From Girardinichthys multiradiatus (Eukaryota; Chordata; Actinopteri; Cyprinodontiformes; Goodeidae): a stretch of DNA of 64,000 nt. The notes under the pieces were generated by a model. It was not told where the DNA came from, made no database searches, and was given only the letters and a program-made list of their open reading frames with translations. Shown one piece after another: positions 36,786-49,900 of this stretch; within the stretch, counting starts at the first letter, position 1; each line of letters begins with the position of its first letter. The position numbers and the translations under genes are program-made. Location: contig NC_061801.1 of the NCBI RefSeq assembly GCF_021462225.1, positions 11,280,125 through 11,344,124 of the forward strand, in the 5' to 3' direction.

Positions 36786-37430
36786 ACATGTGAGGAAAAC
36801 AGCAAACGTGAAATAAGTTGCTCTGGTCAGATGAGCTCAAATATGAAATTTTTGGCCTACATAAATCTACGGTATGGGTGAAGGAAAATAATACGGCCCA
36901 ACAACCCAAACACACCATTCCCACAATGAAACATGGTGTCAGCATTATGCTGCAGGGATGCTGCTACAGGCTGCAAAAAGAATTGAGATGTCGACAGAGG
37001 TTCACATTGCCGCAGTACAACTACCCTAAACATACAACCAAGGATGTATGTTTTGAGCCAAGGGTGCAAAATGTATCCTCACGGATACTCTCCATCCAAA
37101 TTGACTGAGCTTGAGCTAATTTGCAAAAAGGAATGGGTAAAAAAAATGTACGTCTGTAGATGTCTGTCTCTAGATATGCTGGTAGTGATATAACTCAAAA
37201 GGCTTGCAGCTGTAATTATAGTAAAAGACGGTTTTAGAGACTACTGACTCCGGGTGCTCAATAGAACATGACACACATTTTAGATTCTTACTTACAAAAA
37301 ACGGTGAAAACAATTCATCATTTTCCTTCCACTTCAAAATTATCCACTACTTTGTGTTGGTCCACCACATAAAAGCCCAATGAAGTTTGTTTAAGTTTGT
37401 GATTGAAAAGTGATAACATCCGAGCTCTAA
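36786..37430 (+). mobile_element. Tc1 relic, C-terminal part
   Basis: Resumes with 'LLWSDELKYEIFGLH' (about 36818-36860), the first-Asp region of Tc1 transposase, then the 'TIPTMKHGVSIML' box near 36920. The C-terminal region and AT-rich terminal end follow, reaching about 37430. The reading frame is broken. Confidence 0.7.
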
Positions 37431-38629
37431 GCTATAAACTCCCTCCAGCTTTTACAATGATACTATAATACTCACCATAGTAACTATGGTAAATACTACT
37501 AAATAAGTCTATGTTTTTCACATAGTGGGAACTCTATGACCAGCTAAAAACGTTTTTACTAATATTGTGCACTGCAAAAATGTCAAATTTAAGGCACAGT
37601 TTTCTAGATGTTAGCCCTTTGCTACATAGAAGTAAGTTTGGCTCTTAGAGCCATGGAAGGATTTTATAATGAAATCAAACAGCAGTGGGAAAAACTCTTG
37701 GTAAGGGAAAGAAGAACTGGCAGGCGTAACAATTATACCTAGCCAGATACCTTTCAGCACATCTTAGTTTTTTGGACAAATGCTTAAGGCACAAAGTGGA
37801 GCTGAATAGAAAGATATACTATAACTTAGATTTTTTTTAGAAGAGAGATGTGTCACTGCTTTCTGCTTTTTTTTTTTTTTTTTTTTTTTGCCATTTTCAG
37901 TACCTTTGGAGAGTTTAGTTAAAATTATGTTTCTGACAGCAGCATTGCTTTCAAGAATGCAAAGTCATATTTATATCTATAAAATGTGTTTGATATGTTA
38001 ACTAACTCTTACAGAGATAGGTCTTCTGATTTTTCTTTAACGATTTATGAAATATCCTAATCCTAATATCCTAATTATTTTAGCAAGGGTATTTTGTTAT
38101 ACTATGCATTGATCATTCTGAGCTTTCAGACTGATGCGCCACGCCTTCACACTGTTTACCACCATGTTGGTGGTGAACTTAAGGGCTTACCTCCTAACTG
38201 CATTAGAGGAGCAAAAATCAATCTAATCTTTAAGGTGTGGAGACTAATTTGAGAATTTAAGTTGAGGATGTTTCTTTGTCATTTGTGAGATGTATCATTA
38301 TTAGGTAACATGTTTAGAAGGACATATGGATTGGAATGCTCATTTAAATGATAGTGAGTGAATCAGATCTGGTCACATCGCCTAAACAACCACAGTCTCA
38401 ATGCATCCCAGTTCTACTTCAATACAAAATCAGTTAGAGTCTGTGGCAGCGTTCCTACATTTAACCCAGTATTCCCTGTCAGCATGAATAATGGCAGCCT
38501 CACTGGCTGCTAACTTGCATTGCAGGCAGTGCCATTGTCTCCTGGATACTCAGTTGACCTGACTGTCTTCAGTCCATGAAGTGATGCTGTCAGTAAATGG
38601 TGCAACGGCGACTCCTGGAGTCATAAGAA
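37431..38629. other. Intergenic, nothing recognised
   Basis: AT-rich, with a run of 23 T at 37867-37889. No gene or clear repeat. Confidence 0.4.
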
Positions 38630-40085
38630 GGCAAGGCAAGACAAGTTTATTTATATAACACATTTCAGTAGCAAGACAATGCAATGTGCTGAAAAAAAGA
38701 GAAAGAGACATAATAGGAAAAGTACATTACAGTGACATAAAGGCAGGGGTGGAAGTGAGCCGGTCCGGTCCGGTACTGCGTACCACTAAAAGATTCTGCA
38801 CAGGGGAACAGAATTTCGCACACCTGAGGGAAGAACGGCTGTCTGCTATGAAGCCGTCATCCACGGCTGCAAATAGTCAATCTAAAACACGACTTAACCT
38901 GTTTATAAATATAGTTATTTTCCCCTCATTCCAGACTGTTTTTGAACTGTTCTGCTATGATGGAGCCTCAATGCTCTTTCCTTCTCTCCCCTCGGAGTTC
39001 GAGGTTTTTATGAACGGCCAGCCTTTAAAACGAGCACCGCTACATTTAATGTCTGTCTGCTCGCTGCTAAATACCCCAGTTAAAAGCACAGGGAGAGAAA
39101 CTAGTTGTGTTTCATGTTATTTTGCTGAATTACAACACAGTACAGCTCGAAACCACCGCTTATGATCAGATTTCACATACACTGCACGAGAGCGCATGCG
39201 CACTTAACCTACGAAACAGAGCAGTTGCCAAGGAGATCAGTGCGTTCGATTTAATGGACTGGGAGATTTTACACAGGTGGTGCACAGACATAAAAAGCCG
39301 CTGCTTGCATAAGGACAGGACGAACAATAAATCACTTTCCATCTACAAACTTTTAAATAAAAACCGCAAAAACAACCGAACTGTAAAATTTTTTATTTAA
39401 ATGAAATCAAAACTTGACCACAATGCAGAGAGCAATAACTTCTTTGTTCAAAAGAAAAGACGGAAACTGAAGATGAAAAGTTATGCAGCAGAAAATGGTT
39501 TATCATTGTTTAATACATGGCAGTTCTTTAACAATTGATACGTATATTACATTGTCAAGTGATTCTAATTTCTGCCTAATACAGACAGCCTACAGTAAAG
39601 TAAAATATTGATCCCGGTATTGATTAGTTTGAGTTTGGACTTTGCTGAGAGAGAGAGAGATCTCGAGGGGGCCACAGATAGGAGTAACAATTAACACACA
39701 CACATTATATATGTGTATATATATATATATATGCCCCCAGTGCCTCCCCTCTAGCTCCGCCCCTAAGTACAGGCAAGAATTTGAAACTACTTTCACCCCT
39801 GCATAAAGGTAATTATAATAATTAACAAACACAAATTAAAGAGAATAAAAATTAATAATTAAAATGATAAGATGATAATAAAAAAAGATAAAAAATGAAA
39901 AATATATGATAAAATGATTGGACTGAAAACTAATGTTTAGATGACAGAGTTAAAGGCCACTCTAAACAAATAAGTTTTTAATCTTGATTTAAGAAGGAAA
40001 ACAAACAACAGTTTCAGTTTAGATTTAACAGAGGTACATATAGTGGCACCTTTTTTAAAGTCATTTTTGATGTTATCACAATAAA
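38630..40085 (-). mobile_element. L2-type LINE 3' end, split by a hAT element
   Basis: The left piece 38630-38743 has ggcaaggcaagacaagttta and acacatttcagtagcaagac, the antisense of the L2 3' tail. After the hAT insertion the sequence continues at 39802, with a short antisense remnant 'LLKSRLKTYLFRVAFNSVI' at 39940-40000, the usual C-terminus of these reverse transcriptases. Confidence 0.65.
38744..39801. mobile_element. Non-autonomous hAT transposon, 1058 bp, perfect 8-bp duplication
   Basis: The ends caggggtggaagt and, inverted, caggggtgaaagt differ at one base in 13. Both sides carry cataaagg (38736-38743 and 39802-39809), a perfect 8-bp target duplication as made by hAT transposases. Frames inside (38686-39165 partly, 39107-39400) show no hAT dimerisation or DDE region that I can recognise, so it is probably non-autonomous. 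A TA-repeat lies at about 39707-39732. Confidence 0.85.
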
Positions 40086-40094
40086 TACCACATA

Positions 40095-41706
40095 CAGTAG
40101 AGATCAAAGGTTTGGACACACCTTCTCATTCAAAGAGTTTTCTTTATTTTCATAACTATGAATATTGTAGATTCACACTGAAGGCATCAAAACTATGAAT
40201 TAACACATGTGGAATTATATACTGAACAAAAAAGTGTGAAACAACTGAAAATATGTCTTATATTCTAGGTTCTTCAAAGTAACCACCTTTTGCTTTGATT
40301 ACTGCTCCGCACACTCTTGATATTCTGTTGATGAGCTTCAAGAGGTAGTCACCTGAAATGGTTTTCCAACATTTTTGAAGGAGTTCCTAGAGATGCTTAG
40401 CACTTGTTGGCCCTTTTGCCTTCACTCTGCGGTCCAGCTCACCCCAAACCATCTCGATTGGGTTCAGGTCCGGTGACTGTGGAGGCCAGGTCATCTGGCG
40501 CAGCACCACATCACTCTCCTTCTTGGTCAAATAGCCCTTACACAGCCTGGAGGTGTGTTTTGGGTCATTGTCCTGTTGAAAAATAAATGATGGTCCAACT
40601 AAACGCAAACCGGATGGAATAGCATGCTGCTGCAAGATGCTGTGGTAGCCATGCTGGTTCAGTATGCCTTCAATTTTGAATAAATCCCCAACAGTGTCAC
40701 CAGCAAAGCACCCCCACACCATCACACCTCCTCCTCCATGCTTCACGGTGAGAACCAGGCATGTTCATCTCTTCTGCGCCGCACAAAGACACGGTGGTTG
40801 GAACCAAAGATCTCAAACTTGGACTCAGACCAAAGCACAGATTTCCACTGGTCTAATGTCCATTCCTTGTGTTCTTTAGCCCAAACAAGTCTCTTCTGCT
40901 TGTTGCCTGTCCTCAGCAGTGGTTTCCTAGCAGCTATTTTACCATGAAGGCCTGATTCACACAGTCTCCTCTTAACAGTTGTTCTAGAGATGTGTCTGCT
41001 GCTAGAACTCTGTGTGGCATTGACCTGTTCTCTAATCTGAGCTGCTTTTAACCTGCGATTTCTGAGGGTGGTGACTCGAATGAACTTATCGTCCGCAGCA
41101 GAGGTGACTCTTGGTCTTCCTTTCCTGGGGCGGTCCTCATGTGAGCCAGTTTCTTTATAGCGCTTGATGGTTTTTGCGACTGCACTTGGGGACACTTTCA
41201 AAGTTTTCCCAATTGTTCGGACTGACTGACCTTCATTTCTTAAAGTAATGATGGCCACTCGTTTTTCTTTACTTAGCTACTTTTTTCTTGCCATAATACA
41301 AATTCTAATAGTCTATTCAGTAGGACTATCAGCTGTGTAATGTATCCACCTCCTGCACAACACAACTGATGGTCCCAACCCCATTTATAAGGCTTGAAAT
41401 CCCACTTATTAAACTTGACAGGGCATACCTTTGAAGTGAAAACCATTTCAGGTGACTACCTCTTGAAGCTCATCAACAGAAGGTCAAGAGTGTGCGGAGC
41501 AGTAATCAAAGCAAAAGGTGGCTACTTTGAAGACCCTAGAATATAAGACATATTTTCACTTGTTTCACACTTTTTTGTTCAGTATATAATTCCACACGTG
41601 TTAATTCATAGTTTTGATGCCTTCAGTGTGAAGCTACAATATTCATAGTCATGTAAATAAAGACAACTTTTTGAATGAGGTGTGTCCAAACTTTTGGTCT
41701 GTACTG
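40095..41706 (-). mobile_element. Full-length Tc1 transposon, 1612 bp
   Basis: Both ends read cagtagagatc / cagtacagacc when taken inward and are flanked by TA (40093-40094 and 41707-41708). The terminal inverted repeats are long, about 270 bp (40095-40368 and 41439-41706), and the left one includes the C-terminal coding region of the transposase. The element is structurally complete, but its gene is broken. Confidence 0.9.
40258..41294 (-). pseudogene. Tc1 transposase pseudogene
   Basis: The likely start is ATG at 41294 (minus strand), but codon 6 is TAG. The frame continues with the paired helix-turn-helix DNA-binding domain ('VRTIGKTLKVSPSAVAKTI', 'GRPRVTSAADD'). A one-base loss near 40743-40750 shifts the frame before 'KHGGGGVMVWGCF'. 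The catalytic boxes '[11 protein letters not shown]' and 'SPDLNPIEMVW' remain, but where Tc1 enzymes have Asp-Glu in 'LWSDESKF' this copy reads 'LWSESKF', so the first catalytic Asp seems lost. Another TAG interrupts at 40387-40389, before the C-terminal stretch ending at TAA 40258-40260. Confidence 0.85.
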
Positions 41707-41708
41707 TA

Positions 41709-43449
41709 TATCTTGATAAAGTCTTAAGTCCTTATCGCCCAACCCTAATGTTAATAGCTCTCTTTGTTTTGCTTGTCTGTACCCGACTTTTGTGGTGCAA
41801 AATGGAGCTGTCTGCCGCAGGACTTTTCATATCAACCATGCTGTTTGTTTAGCCAAACAGGGATTGTGTTTCAGAGTGGAATTATGTTGCTTGAGCTTCC
41901 ATTTTCAAGCGGTCAGATCCTCGATGTCTTGTTAGTCCTCTCTAGCTGAACCTAACCACGAATGGAGTAAACATTTGGATTTTGTTCCAGTTGTGCAATA
42001 GCATCGAAGATGTTCCTGTGCTTTCCAGGTGTTGTAGTTGTTAAAAATATATTGATAGTTTACACCACCCCAAGGATGTATACTTTTCCAACAAGCTCAC
42101 AGTGCTAAAAAGAATAAAACAGACCAAAGGTGTTGCTCTCTCTCACTGTCTTGTGGCCTGAATGAACTGCAGACATCTTTTGGGTTCTTCTGGCTCGATT
42201 TTAAACACCTCACTGATACTGAAAACAGCTAACTTCGAGTCGTTCTTTAGTTAGTAACGGTGTCCACACTGCAGAGTGTTGTTTCATCCGACATGGCAGT
42301 GCTTAGTATGGTGTGTTCATTGACTGGCAAAGGATACTGCTGTATTTTTCTGTTTCTGACTAGCCACACAGAGATCAAGAACTATCGGGCTGAAAATTAA
42401 CCGATCCCTGTCACAAGCCAGTATCTTCCTGCATCTCTAGTTGTCATTTAACACTGTGTGTCAAAACTCTACCAGAACATTCTCAGTATGCATTAAAAAC
42501 ATTCAAAAAGATTGGGAACATTTGTTAACATAAAGACTGAAGGCAAAGCATTTTTGAGTGAAGGTGACTTCCTGACGCTCAGGTGGAATTGAATGAGAAT
42601 GCTTATACCTTACACAACATAGATCATAAAAAGTCTTTCCAGCTACTGGAAATACATATATAGCAATATTTCCATCTTAGCAACAAAGTTTTATTTAAAA
42701 AGTTGCTTCTGATTAGTGCCTGCTGTTTTGGTAATGAAACAAGTAAGTTGTTTCTCAATGACTTGACCTCCACATCACCACTTTACCTTCGAAAATGTTT
42801 AATCCTGCAATAAACAATGAGTGCCAACACATATAGCATAGAGAGCCTGAATGCATACTTAAATTATTAGCTATCATTTAAAGCACTTCTAGCTGTTCTT
42901 CATGCCTATATCATTTGTGAGATATCATTTCTTATATATTGTGCAGCCCTACACAATGCATCAGCTTGTATCCACCAGGGGGATGTTTCATATCTGCTTT
43001 AATAACTTACCTTTTAAAGTAGTTTTCTATAATTTAATTATAGTCTATGTAAGGAAATGTGATTGTATGACTCCAAATCATATAATAATTTTATTTACTA
43101 GTAAGAGGTCACGTGTTTGATCAGGGGTCTTAGGAGTCAACTGTCCCAAACAGAGATCAGAATAGAATTAACGAAAACAAGATGCGATGTATGTTCAATT
43201 TACATCATTTATAAAAATGATAAAAGATAAATCAACTGATATTCAATGATTTGGGCACGGAAAGGACAAAATGGAAGTATCAAAGAGCCTCCAAGAACTC
43301 CTCTAAACTCACCAGTTAGGTTCTGCTGCCCCATGCTGGAACTCCGTCTGAAATACACAGCTGCCTGAGGTTTTAGGAGATTTTAACTCTTGTGAAAGTT
43401 TTCAAGCTTTTTTCGCTGCGGGTTAAAGTACTCATCAAACCCTACACTA
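41709..43449. other. Intergenic, nothing recognised
   Basis: AT-rich DNA upstream of gramd2b. The frame at 42902-43120 has no recognisable domain. Confidence 0.4.
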
Positions 43450-43488
43450 ATATATAGCACAACATGATAAGACTATTGTGTGTTAGGC

Positions 43489-43757
43489 TTTATAAGTGGG
43501 TGTTGTTAGAACAGCAGCTCAGACACCATGCGGCCCTACGCAGTGGGAGGACTGCGCTCCGCTCTCCCGTTTCTCCTGACGTTGTTCCAAGCTGCTCCCT
43601 CCCCCTTCTTCCCGGCTCCTCCTCTTGTGTTGCTTCTCTGTCCATCGAGCCACGGTCCCAAACCACAAGAAAAAAAAAAAAAAAAAAAACTTTCCAGACT
43701 TCTTGAAAACCGTCCGCTTTGTGGGCGCAGGGGAAAAGGAGATATGAACCGAAAAGT
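43489..43757 (+). promoter_or_regulatory. Probable gramd2b promoter and 5' leader with upstream ORF
   Basis: A TATA-like tttataag lies at about 43490, followed by GC- and CT-rich DNA and a run of A at 43671-43689. ATGs at 43528 and 43744 are in one frame, which ends at TGA 43768-43770, overlapping the start of the main coding region. The transcription start is not known, so promoter placement is inference. Confidence 0.4.
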
Positions 43758-46700
43758 ATGGTCCCGATGAGCGAGCAGGCGGACGCACCTCTGACCCCGC
43801 TGTCTGCCCCAGAACAACTTCCCTGCAAAGACTCCCGGGGGAAAAGCTTAACGTGAGTCTGGATAAAGATGCCGGGCAGAAGGGCAGGCCTTGCATTTTT
43901 TTCCATTTGTTTGTTGCATTTTCTTTACTTGCTGGAGTGGAGACGATCTAGACTTGATGGCTAGCCGCTATTTGCATTCATATCCTGCTTTATACTTTGG
44001 ATTTAAATAAAATGAATGTGGTATTTAAATAGAGGGATGCGGCGCGGACGTGGGTCAGGCCAGAGTGGGTTCATTTGCATTCAGAAATCCTAGATGAGCA
44101 AACTTGGCTGCAAATGTTGGAAAGTTGGCTTCTCAGTGCATTATATGTCACAGCCCTGGTGGCGGCGCCCTCTAGGGCCCAATTTACGCGCAAGACTCAC
44201 CGCTGATCAGAAGGCTTGTCTTTTTTTGCCTCCTGGCTACATGTTCAGTTAACCATTAAAACAACAACCCTAGCAGTCGTGAGCGAGTAAAAGTCTGCAG
44301 CTGGTGGTAAAGGTTTGCACGCAAAGTGTAATCCAACACCTTCTCGCATGTGTGACTCTCCAACCATGTTCTCATCTGTGTCCAGGTCCTCTGAGGGGAA
44401 CAATGAAGAGGAGAGGAGGCAGAGGAGGCGTGGAAGAACACCTGCAGAACTCCAGCTCCTGCTGGACCCGGAGCCAAAACCCTCAGAGAGCAGGAAGAAA
44501 CCAGCCGCCATCAGGTGATCACCAATGCATTATTGTTTTTTTTAACCCTCATGTGTAGCATTGGGTAGTTCTATATTAGATTTTCCATGCCTTATTATGC
44601 TCTTTGATGGAGCTGTAAGATCAAAATGATCTGAGTTTACCTATGTAACAATGTCTTGTCTTATTATCTGTTAATTACAGCTGGGGCATTAACCAGGCAT
44701 GGGCCACTTAGGGTTTAAAATAGTTTTTAAAAATTACAGTTTCAACGTCCAACAGCTTCTATGGTTTAAAGTCCTTTTAACGAGTTGCACAACAAAGTCC
44801 TGGAGATTTCTTTGTAACCGCTCAACAAACTACGGCTTTACCTCAAGGTTGCACAGAGCACGAGTGTACTTCAGATCATGGTAGGAATTTTAGTTGTTTG
44901 ATATTTTTGTTAAAATTGTGTATAGTACTTTGAGGGTCTCATACCAGCCAATGCATATTGCTAATCAATGGTGCATATGCTCATTATGAAATTATATTGA
45001 TCTATTTATCTCCGAAATAGCTACACAGTTACATAAGTTACATATGTTTTCCAAAGACTAATTTAAATGGTATCAAGGTGTTTTAAAAAGTGACGGTTTC
45101 ACAGAAGTGACGGTTCTAGCTTCATACTAATTCTACGATTCAAAATTACCAACATTTCCTTCTGCTGTATGGCACATAGAGTAATGCAGTGCTGCCCCTC
45201 CCCCACCTGTTGCCATGCATGGCCTGTCAGCTGACTGAAAGAAGGCTGCAACACTTTTTTCTTGCTTAAGATAACAGCAGTTTCAGGTACATTTCTGGCC
45301 CAAAAAACACAGCTGCAGAAACCCGCTTGTTTAGTTGTGTTACTCTGTAGGAACAACACAGGAAACAAGGTATTTATTATTCTGTGCAAAAAGCATATTT
45401 CGCTTAAGCCTTTGTATCAAAATGGAAGTAACATATAAATGTCATAGATGTTATTTTGGCGTACTAATCAATATGTTGTGTTATTTTAGTAGCAGAATAA
45501 ATAATTGTTGATTTTTTTGGTTGGAATAATCTAGATCAGATCAGGTTTTATAAATATATCTTTGTGTAAATTCCATGATAACATAAAACAGGTATTTATA
45601 CCCAAGGTTATCATACCATGACAATCCCATACCCACCTGTTTCTGATACGTATATTTATTGTCAACGGGATATTCAATGTTAGATCAAATATTCTTTAAA
45701 ATTAGTATTGAAAAGTTATCATATAGTTTATAGAATTTACTGCTGTCAGCAGCATTTGTCCTACTTTGCATCTCCTAAACTTCATGAAGCCTACCCTGCT
45801 TTATATCTGCTTGACCAAAGTGCTGTTTACAGATTTCCTTGGTTGCTTTGTAAGCAGTCTTAAAGTAAACACACATTCAGGGTGGATGTTTACGTTTGAC
45901 TGATAATGTGACTTATAGCTTTGCTTCTGCAGCTGCTGTTGTTACCATGCAGCCCAGCCATAAACGCTGACCCTTTCATCCAGCAGACAGAAACCCGCAG
46001 AGCCGCTGTCACCAATGCTGAGTCTAAGTGACTTTGAAACCAAGTTTGACAGGAAGAAATCCCAGAGCAACCAGGTAGTGATATCTTTTCACCCATAGCA
46101 AATCCCACTGAGGTTTTCCTCGAATGAGTCCGTGTTTTTTTTTTTTTTTAGCAGTTGTCAAAGACGAACGCGCAGTACCACAAGTTATTCAAGGTAGTCT
46201 CCAAAGATGAACTGCTCAAACAGAGTAAGCTTCAGATTCTCCTGTTTAAATCACATGTTGAATTGTTTCATTTTGGAAACTGAGTATGTGTTTGCCACCA
46301 GGTTACACCTGCGCCCTGCAGAGAGACATGTTATATCAGGGCAAAATGTTTGTCTCGCAAAGCTGGATCTGTTTCCACTCCAAAGTCTTTGGCAAAGATA
46401 TCAAGGTATGATGAAGAAAAACTGTAATCGGTACTATTAGTAGGATTCTGTGATATTGATCAGTTGGCATTTATTGTGCTTTCTCATTTGCCAGATTGTC
46501 ATCCCAGCGATGTCTGTGAAATTAATCAAAAAAACTAAAACTGCATTATTGGTGCCAAACGCCCTTGTGATTGGAACTACAGACATGGATGTAAGTATTT
46601 TGTACAACTAGTGTTGGTCTTAGAATATAAACAGATATAAACAGAAAAGTGACTTTTTTTTGTGGTTTTTTTCAGCACGTCTTCGTATCATTTCTCTCTC

Positions 46701-46906
46701 GAAACAACACCTTTAAATTTCTGAAATCCATCTGCCCTCATTTAGAGGTAATAAAACCTTCACTTGTAATGTTGTCAAAAAACAGGCCTTAAGCAGAGGG
46801 AGGGGGAACCAGCAGTTAGCAACTACTTTTACAGGTACATCTGGAAGGTTTAACTTTCAGGTGCTTTGAAAACTAAACAAACCCTTACTTGTAGGTACCC
46901 CAGAAA

Positions 46907-46942
<36 letters not shown>

Positions 46943-49900
46943 AAAAAATATTATTTTTAGCAACAAATGACAAAATATCACTTAGATAAGCTAATAGCTT
47001 AGCATAACCTTTAAAGGAGTGTTTCTATTTAATGAACTAGTTACATTAGTCTTGGCTAATTATCTATAGATTTAATAACGATGGAAGACAAGGACTTTTA
47101 TAACAATAGTCTGTGGCATTTATTATGATAACGATAAAAGGGACAATATTTAAAAATGAATTACAATAATCATCGTTGTTTTGTAAATACAAAACCCAAC
47201 AAATTAAAACACTACTGCAAAAATAAAGCACACTCATTAGCAAAAAGGCTACTTTTGTACAGCAGTTAGATAAAGTGGTGTTGTTGCACTGCTACAGCAT
47301 ATAATAATTGTATCAAACCATATATTTAAATATTTTCTGATGTTTATTGACCCTTTATAGAACATATATTACAAAAAAACGATAGTTCAAACTAAAACCG
47401 TAAGAGTTCCAAACATACTGTCAGGATTTGGAGTTTCTAAAGATCCTTACAAATATTTATTCAGTTATTCTTCTGGAACCGTGCATGTTGTCATTGTAGG
47501 TGGATAAGATTAGCAGCAGCCCTGTGGCTTCCTCCTGTGAAAACAGCTTCAGAGCTAGCTGCCCCGCGTCGCTTCCTCTGGTCAGTAAGGGGTCTGTCCT
47601 TCTATTTTCTGTCATGTTTGTTCAGGAAGAATTCATTGTACCTGATTCATTGTCATGGAATGTGGACGTGCATTGTTGTCGTGTAATTGAACACCCACTG
47701 GGCTTTTTGTGTGCTGTGCGTACTTTGCGTGCACTGCAGGACTTCTCTGGAGACTTCTCTGACCTGGATGGAGTTGTGCAGCAGAGACGGCAGGACTTGA
47801 TGGAGAGCAGCAGCTCAGGGTCTCAGACTCCAGATTATGACAAGATAAGCGGTTTGTGTTCTTTTTATAATAAAATACCATGGACCCCACCTTAATTTAC
47901 TCTGCTCACAGGTGTGGAGTCCTTGTTTTGAAAGGTTTCAGATGTCATAGTCCTTGTTTGTTGCAACAAAAGCCAACAAAAGTAACATTTGACACCTTGA
48001 GGCTTTGCTTCTTTCTACGATGAGAAACCCAGCAGATTACTTTACCGATCATCTGTAATGACGTCCGTAAAAGACTTTTTAGCTAATAGTCTATTACAAT
48101 CTAAACTCCCATCCTGCTTTCTCTGGCTTTAAAAGGCAGGAGCACTTGTTGATTTGTGAAGTATTTTAGAATAGTGTTAATATTTACTCTAGTAACTTGG
48201 CTGACAGCTTCTTTCTGTTTATGTGTGCAGACATTAGCAGCCTCCCAGACACTTTTCTAAATGCAGAGAAAACCAGTGAGGTTTCGGTCCACGCAGACAT
48301 TCACTTCCAGAGTCCAAGCCAAAAGCACGGAGCCACCCTCAAGAATGGTATTTTATTCCTGGAGCTGTCTGAGTTAAAAAGTAGCTGACTTACTGTTAAT
48401 GATTATTTATAGACCATGGCATTATTTATCCAGTTACAGACATGTTTTGTCATTGTAACTATTGGTTCTTCATTTTGTCCTGATAGCTATGAGGACGATG
48501 TATGTCACATGAATATAGGTTGTCTCTAAACTACATAAGACATTGTTGTTCAAAGCCAATTTATTGATTTTTGAATTTTTTAATATCTGTTTGCAGAAAG
48601 CTTTCACGTACTGCACGTTGACATGCTGAATCAATTTTTGTTCTGCTTTCTTTAAATGTGTTGCCTGGTATCTACAGCGCCTTATTAGGAAGGAACATGA
48701 CACATCAGTTTTCAAGTCATGCCACTGCCTCTCAGTTGGATTTATACCTGGACTTTAACTGGGCCCTCCTAACACCTTAATATGTCCTATTATAACCATT
48801 GTAGGCCTTGCTGCATGTTTGGGATCAGCGTACCTCTGCTGCAGGTGTTTTAATTCCTCTTAACTTATTTTTATTCCATGATTCCTCGATTTTTAGCCTC
48901 ATCCATCTTCTCATCAACTCTGACCAACTTCCCTGTCTCAGCTGGAGAAAAACCATCCCCACAGCAACAACGGCATTTTCCTTCCACTCTTCCAGAAAGC
49001 CCAGATTTGTGGAGTGCACATCTAATAATTTTCATGTCATGTGGAATTTTGCAGCTCCTCTAGAGCTATCATGAACCTCTTGACTGCTTTTCTGATTAAT
49101 GCGCTTCTTTCTTGGCCTGTTAGTTTGTCCAAACGGCCGTGTCTTGATGTGCTTGCAGTTTTGCCATACTGTTTCCATTTGCGGATGATGGACTGAACAA
49201 TGCTTTTACAGATTGTCTTACATCTTATCCCACACAATTCAACCCTCTGCTGGCTTTACCACAAGAAAAGCACTGTGTATGTGCAAACACCTCACAGGGG
49301 CTACTGATCCATTTCTGTAGCACTGAGAGAGGAGATAGATTGTAAACACATTCTTGGCACATTGTTCAGGTCAGTAGCTACAAATCAGAACCCTTCTTTT
49401 TGAGTAAGCCTGGCGTAGGATCTCAGAAGGCAGCCCAATGTCAGCTCTGTCAGTCGAATGGTTACTGTAAATGTCAGCATTCCTCTGCAGTCCTGAAAAG
49501 TCTTATATCATTTTCCAAAGCACAAAAGTCTAAAAATGCTTAATAGTTGCAGATGTATAACATAGATTTATATTAAATTGACATACTATCTTTAATTTGC
49601 CACATCACATGTTAATTTTAACGTTTTACCCATCTCTAATTTGGGATCTTGACTTACTGACTGAAAGCATTCATAAAAAAAATTAAAAAGGGCCATTGAA
49701 CTACCTGTTTGGACTCTAGACAGCTTTAAATTCAGGTTGAACTGGACCTGTGGTTCTGAAACTTGTTCTAAAATGCCAAACAGAGCATTCAAACTGCTAT
49801 TTAGGAACATTTACAAACAAAATAAAGGTTACCAAAGGTCACAATCTTAGATTTAAAGAACCTGCATGTAGAGTAGGATACTCCTTTCCTTTTTCTGACA

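Noticed and set aside
43671..43758. Idea that slippage in the A-tract could fuse the upstream frame to gramd2b as an N-terminal extension
   Set aside because: A TGA in the gramd2b frame at 43704-43706 lies after the A-tract, so a frame change there cannot connect the two.
43490..43906. Minus-strand frames up to 138 codons over the gramd2b leader
   Set aside because: They run through the poly-A tract as poly-Phe and lack any domain or splice support.
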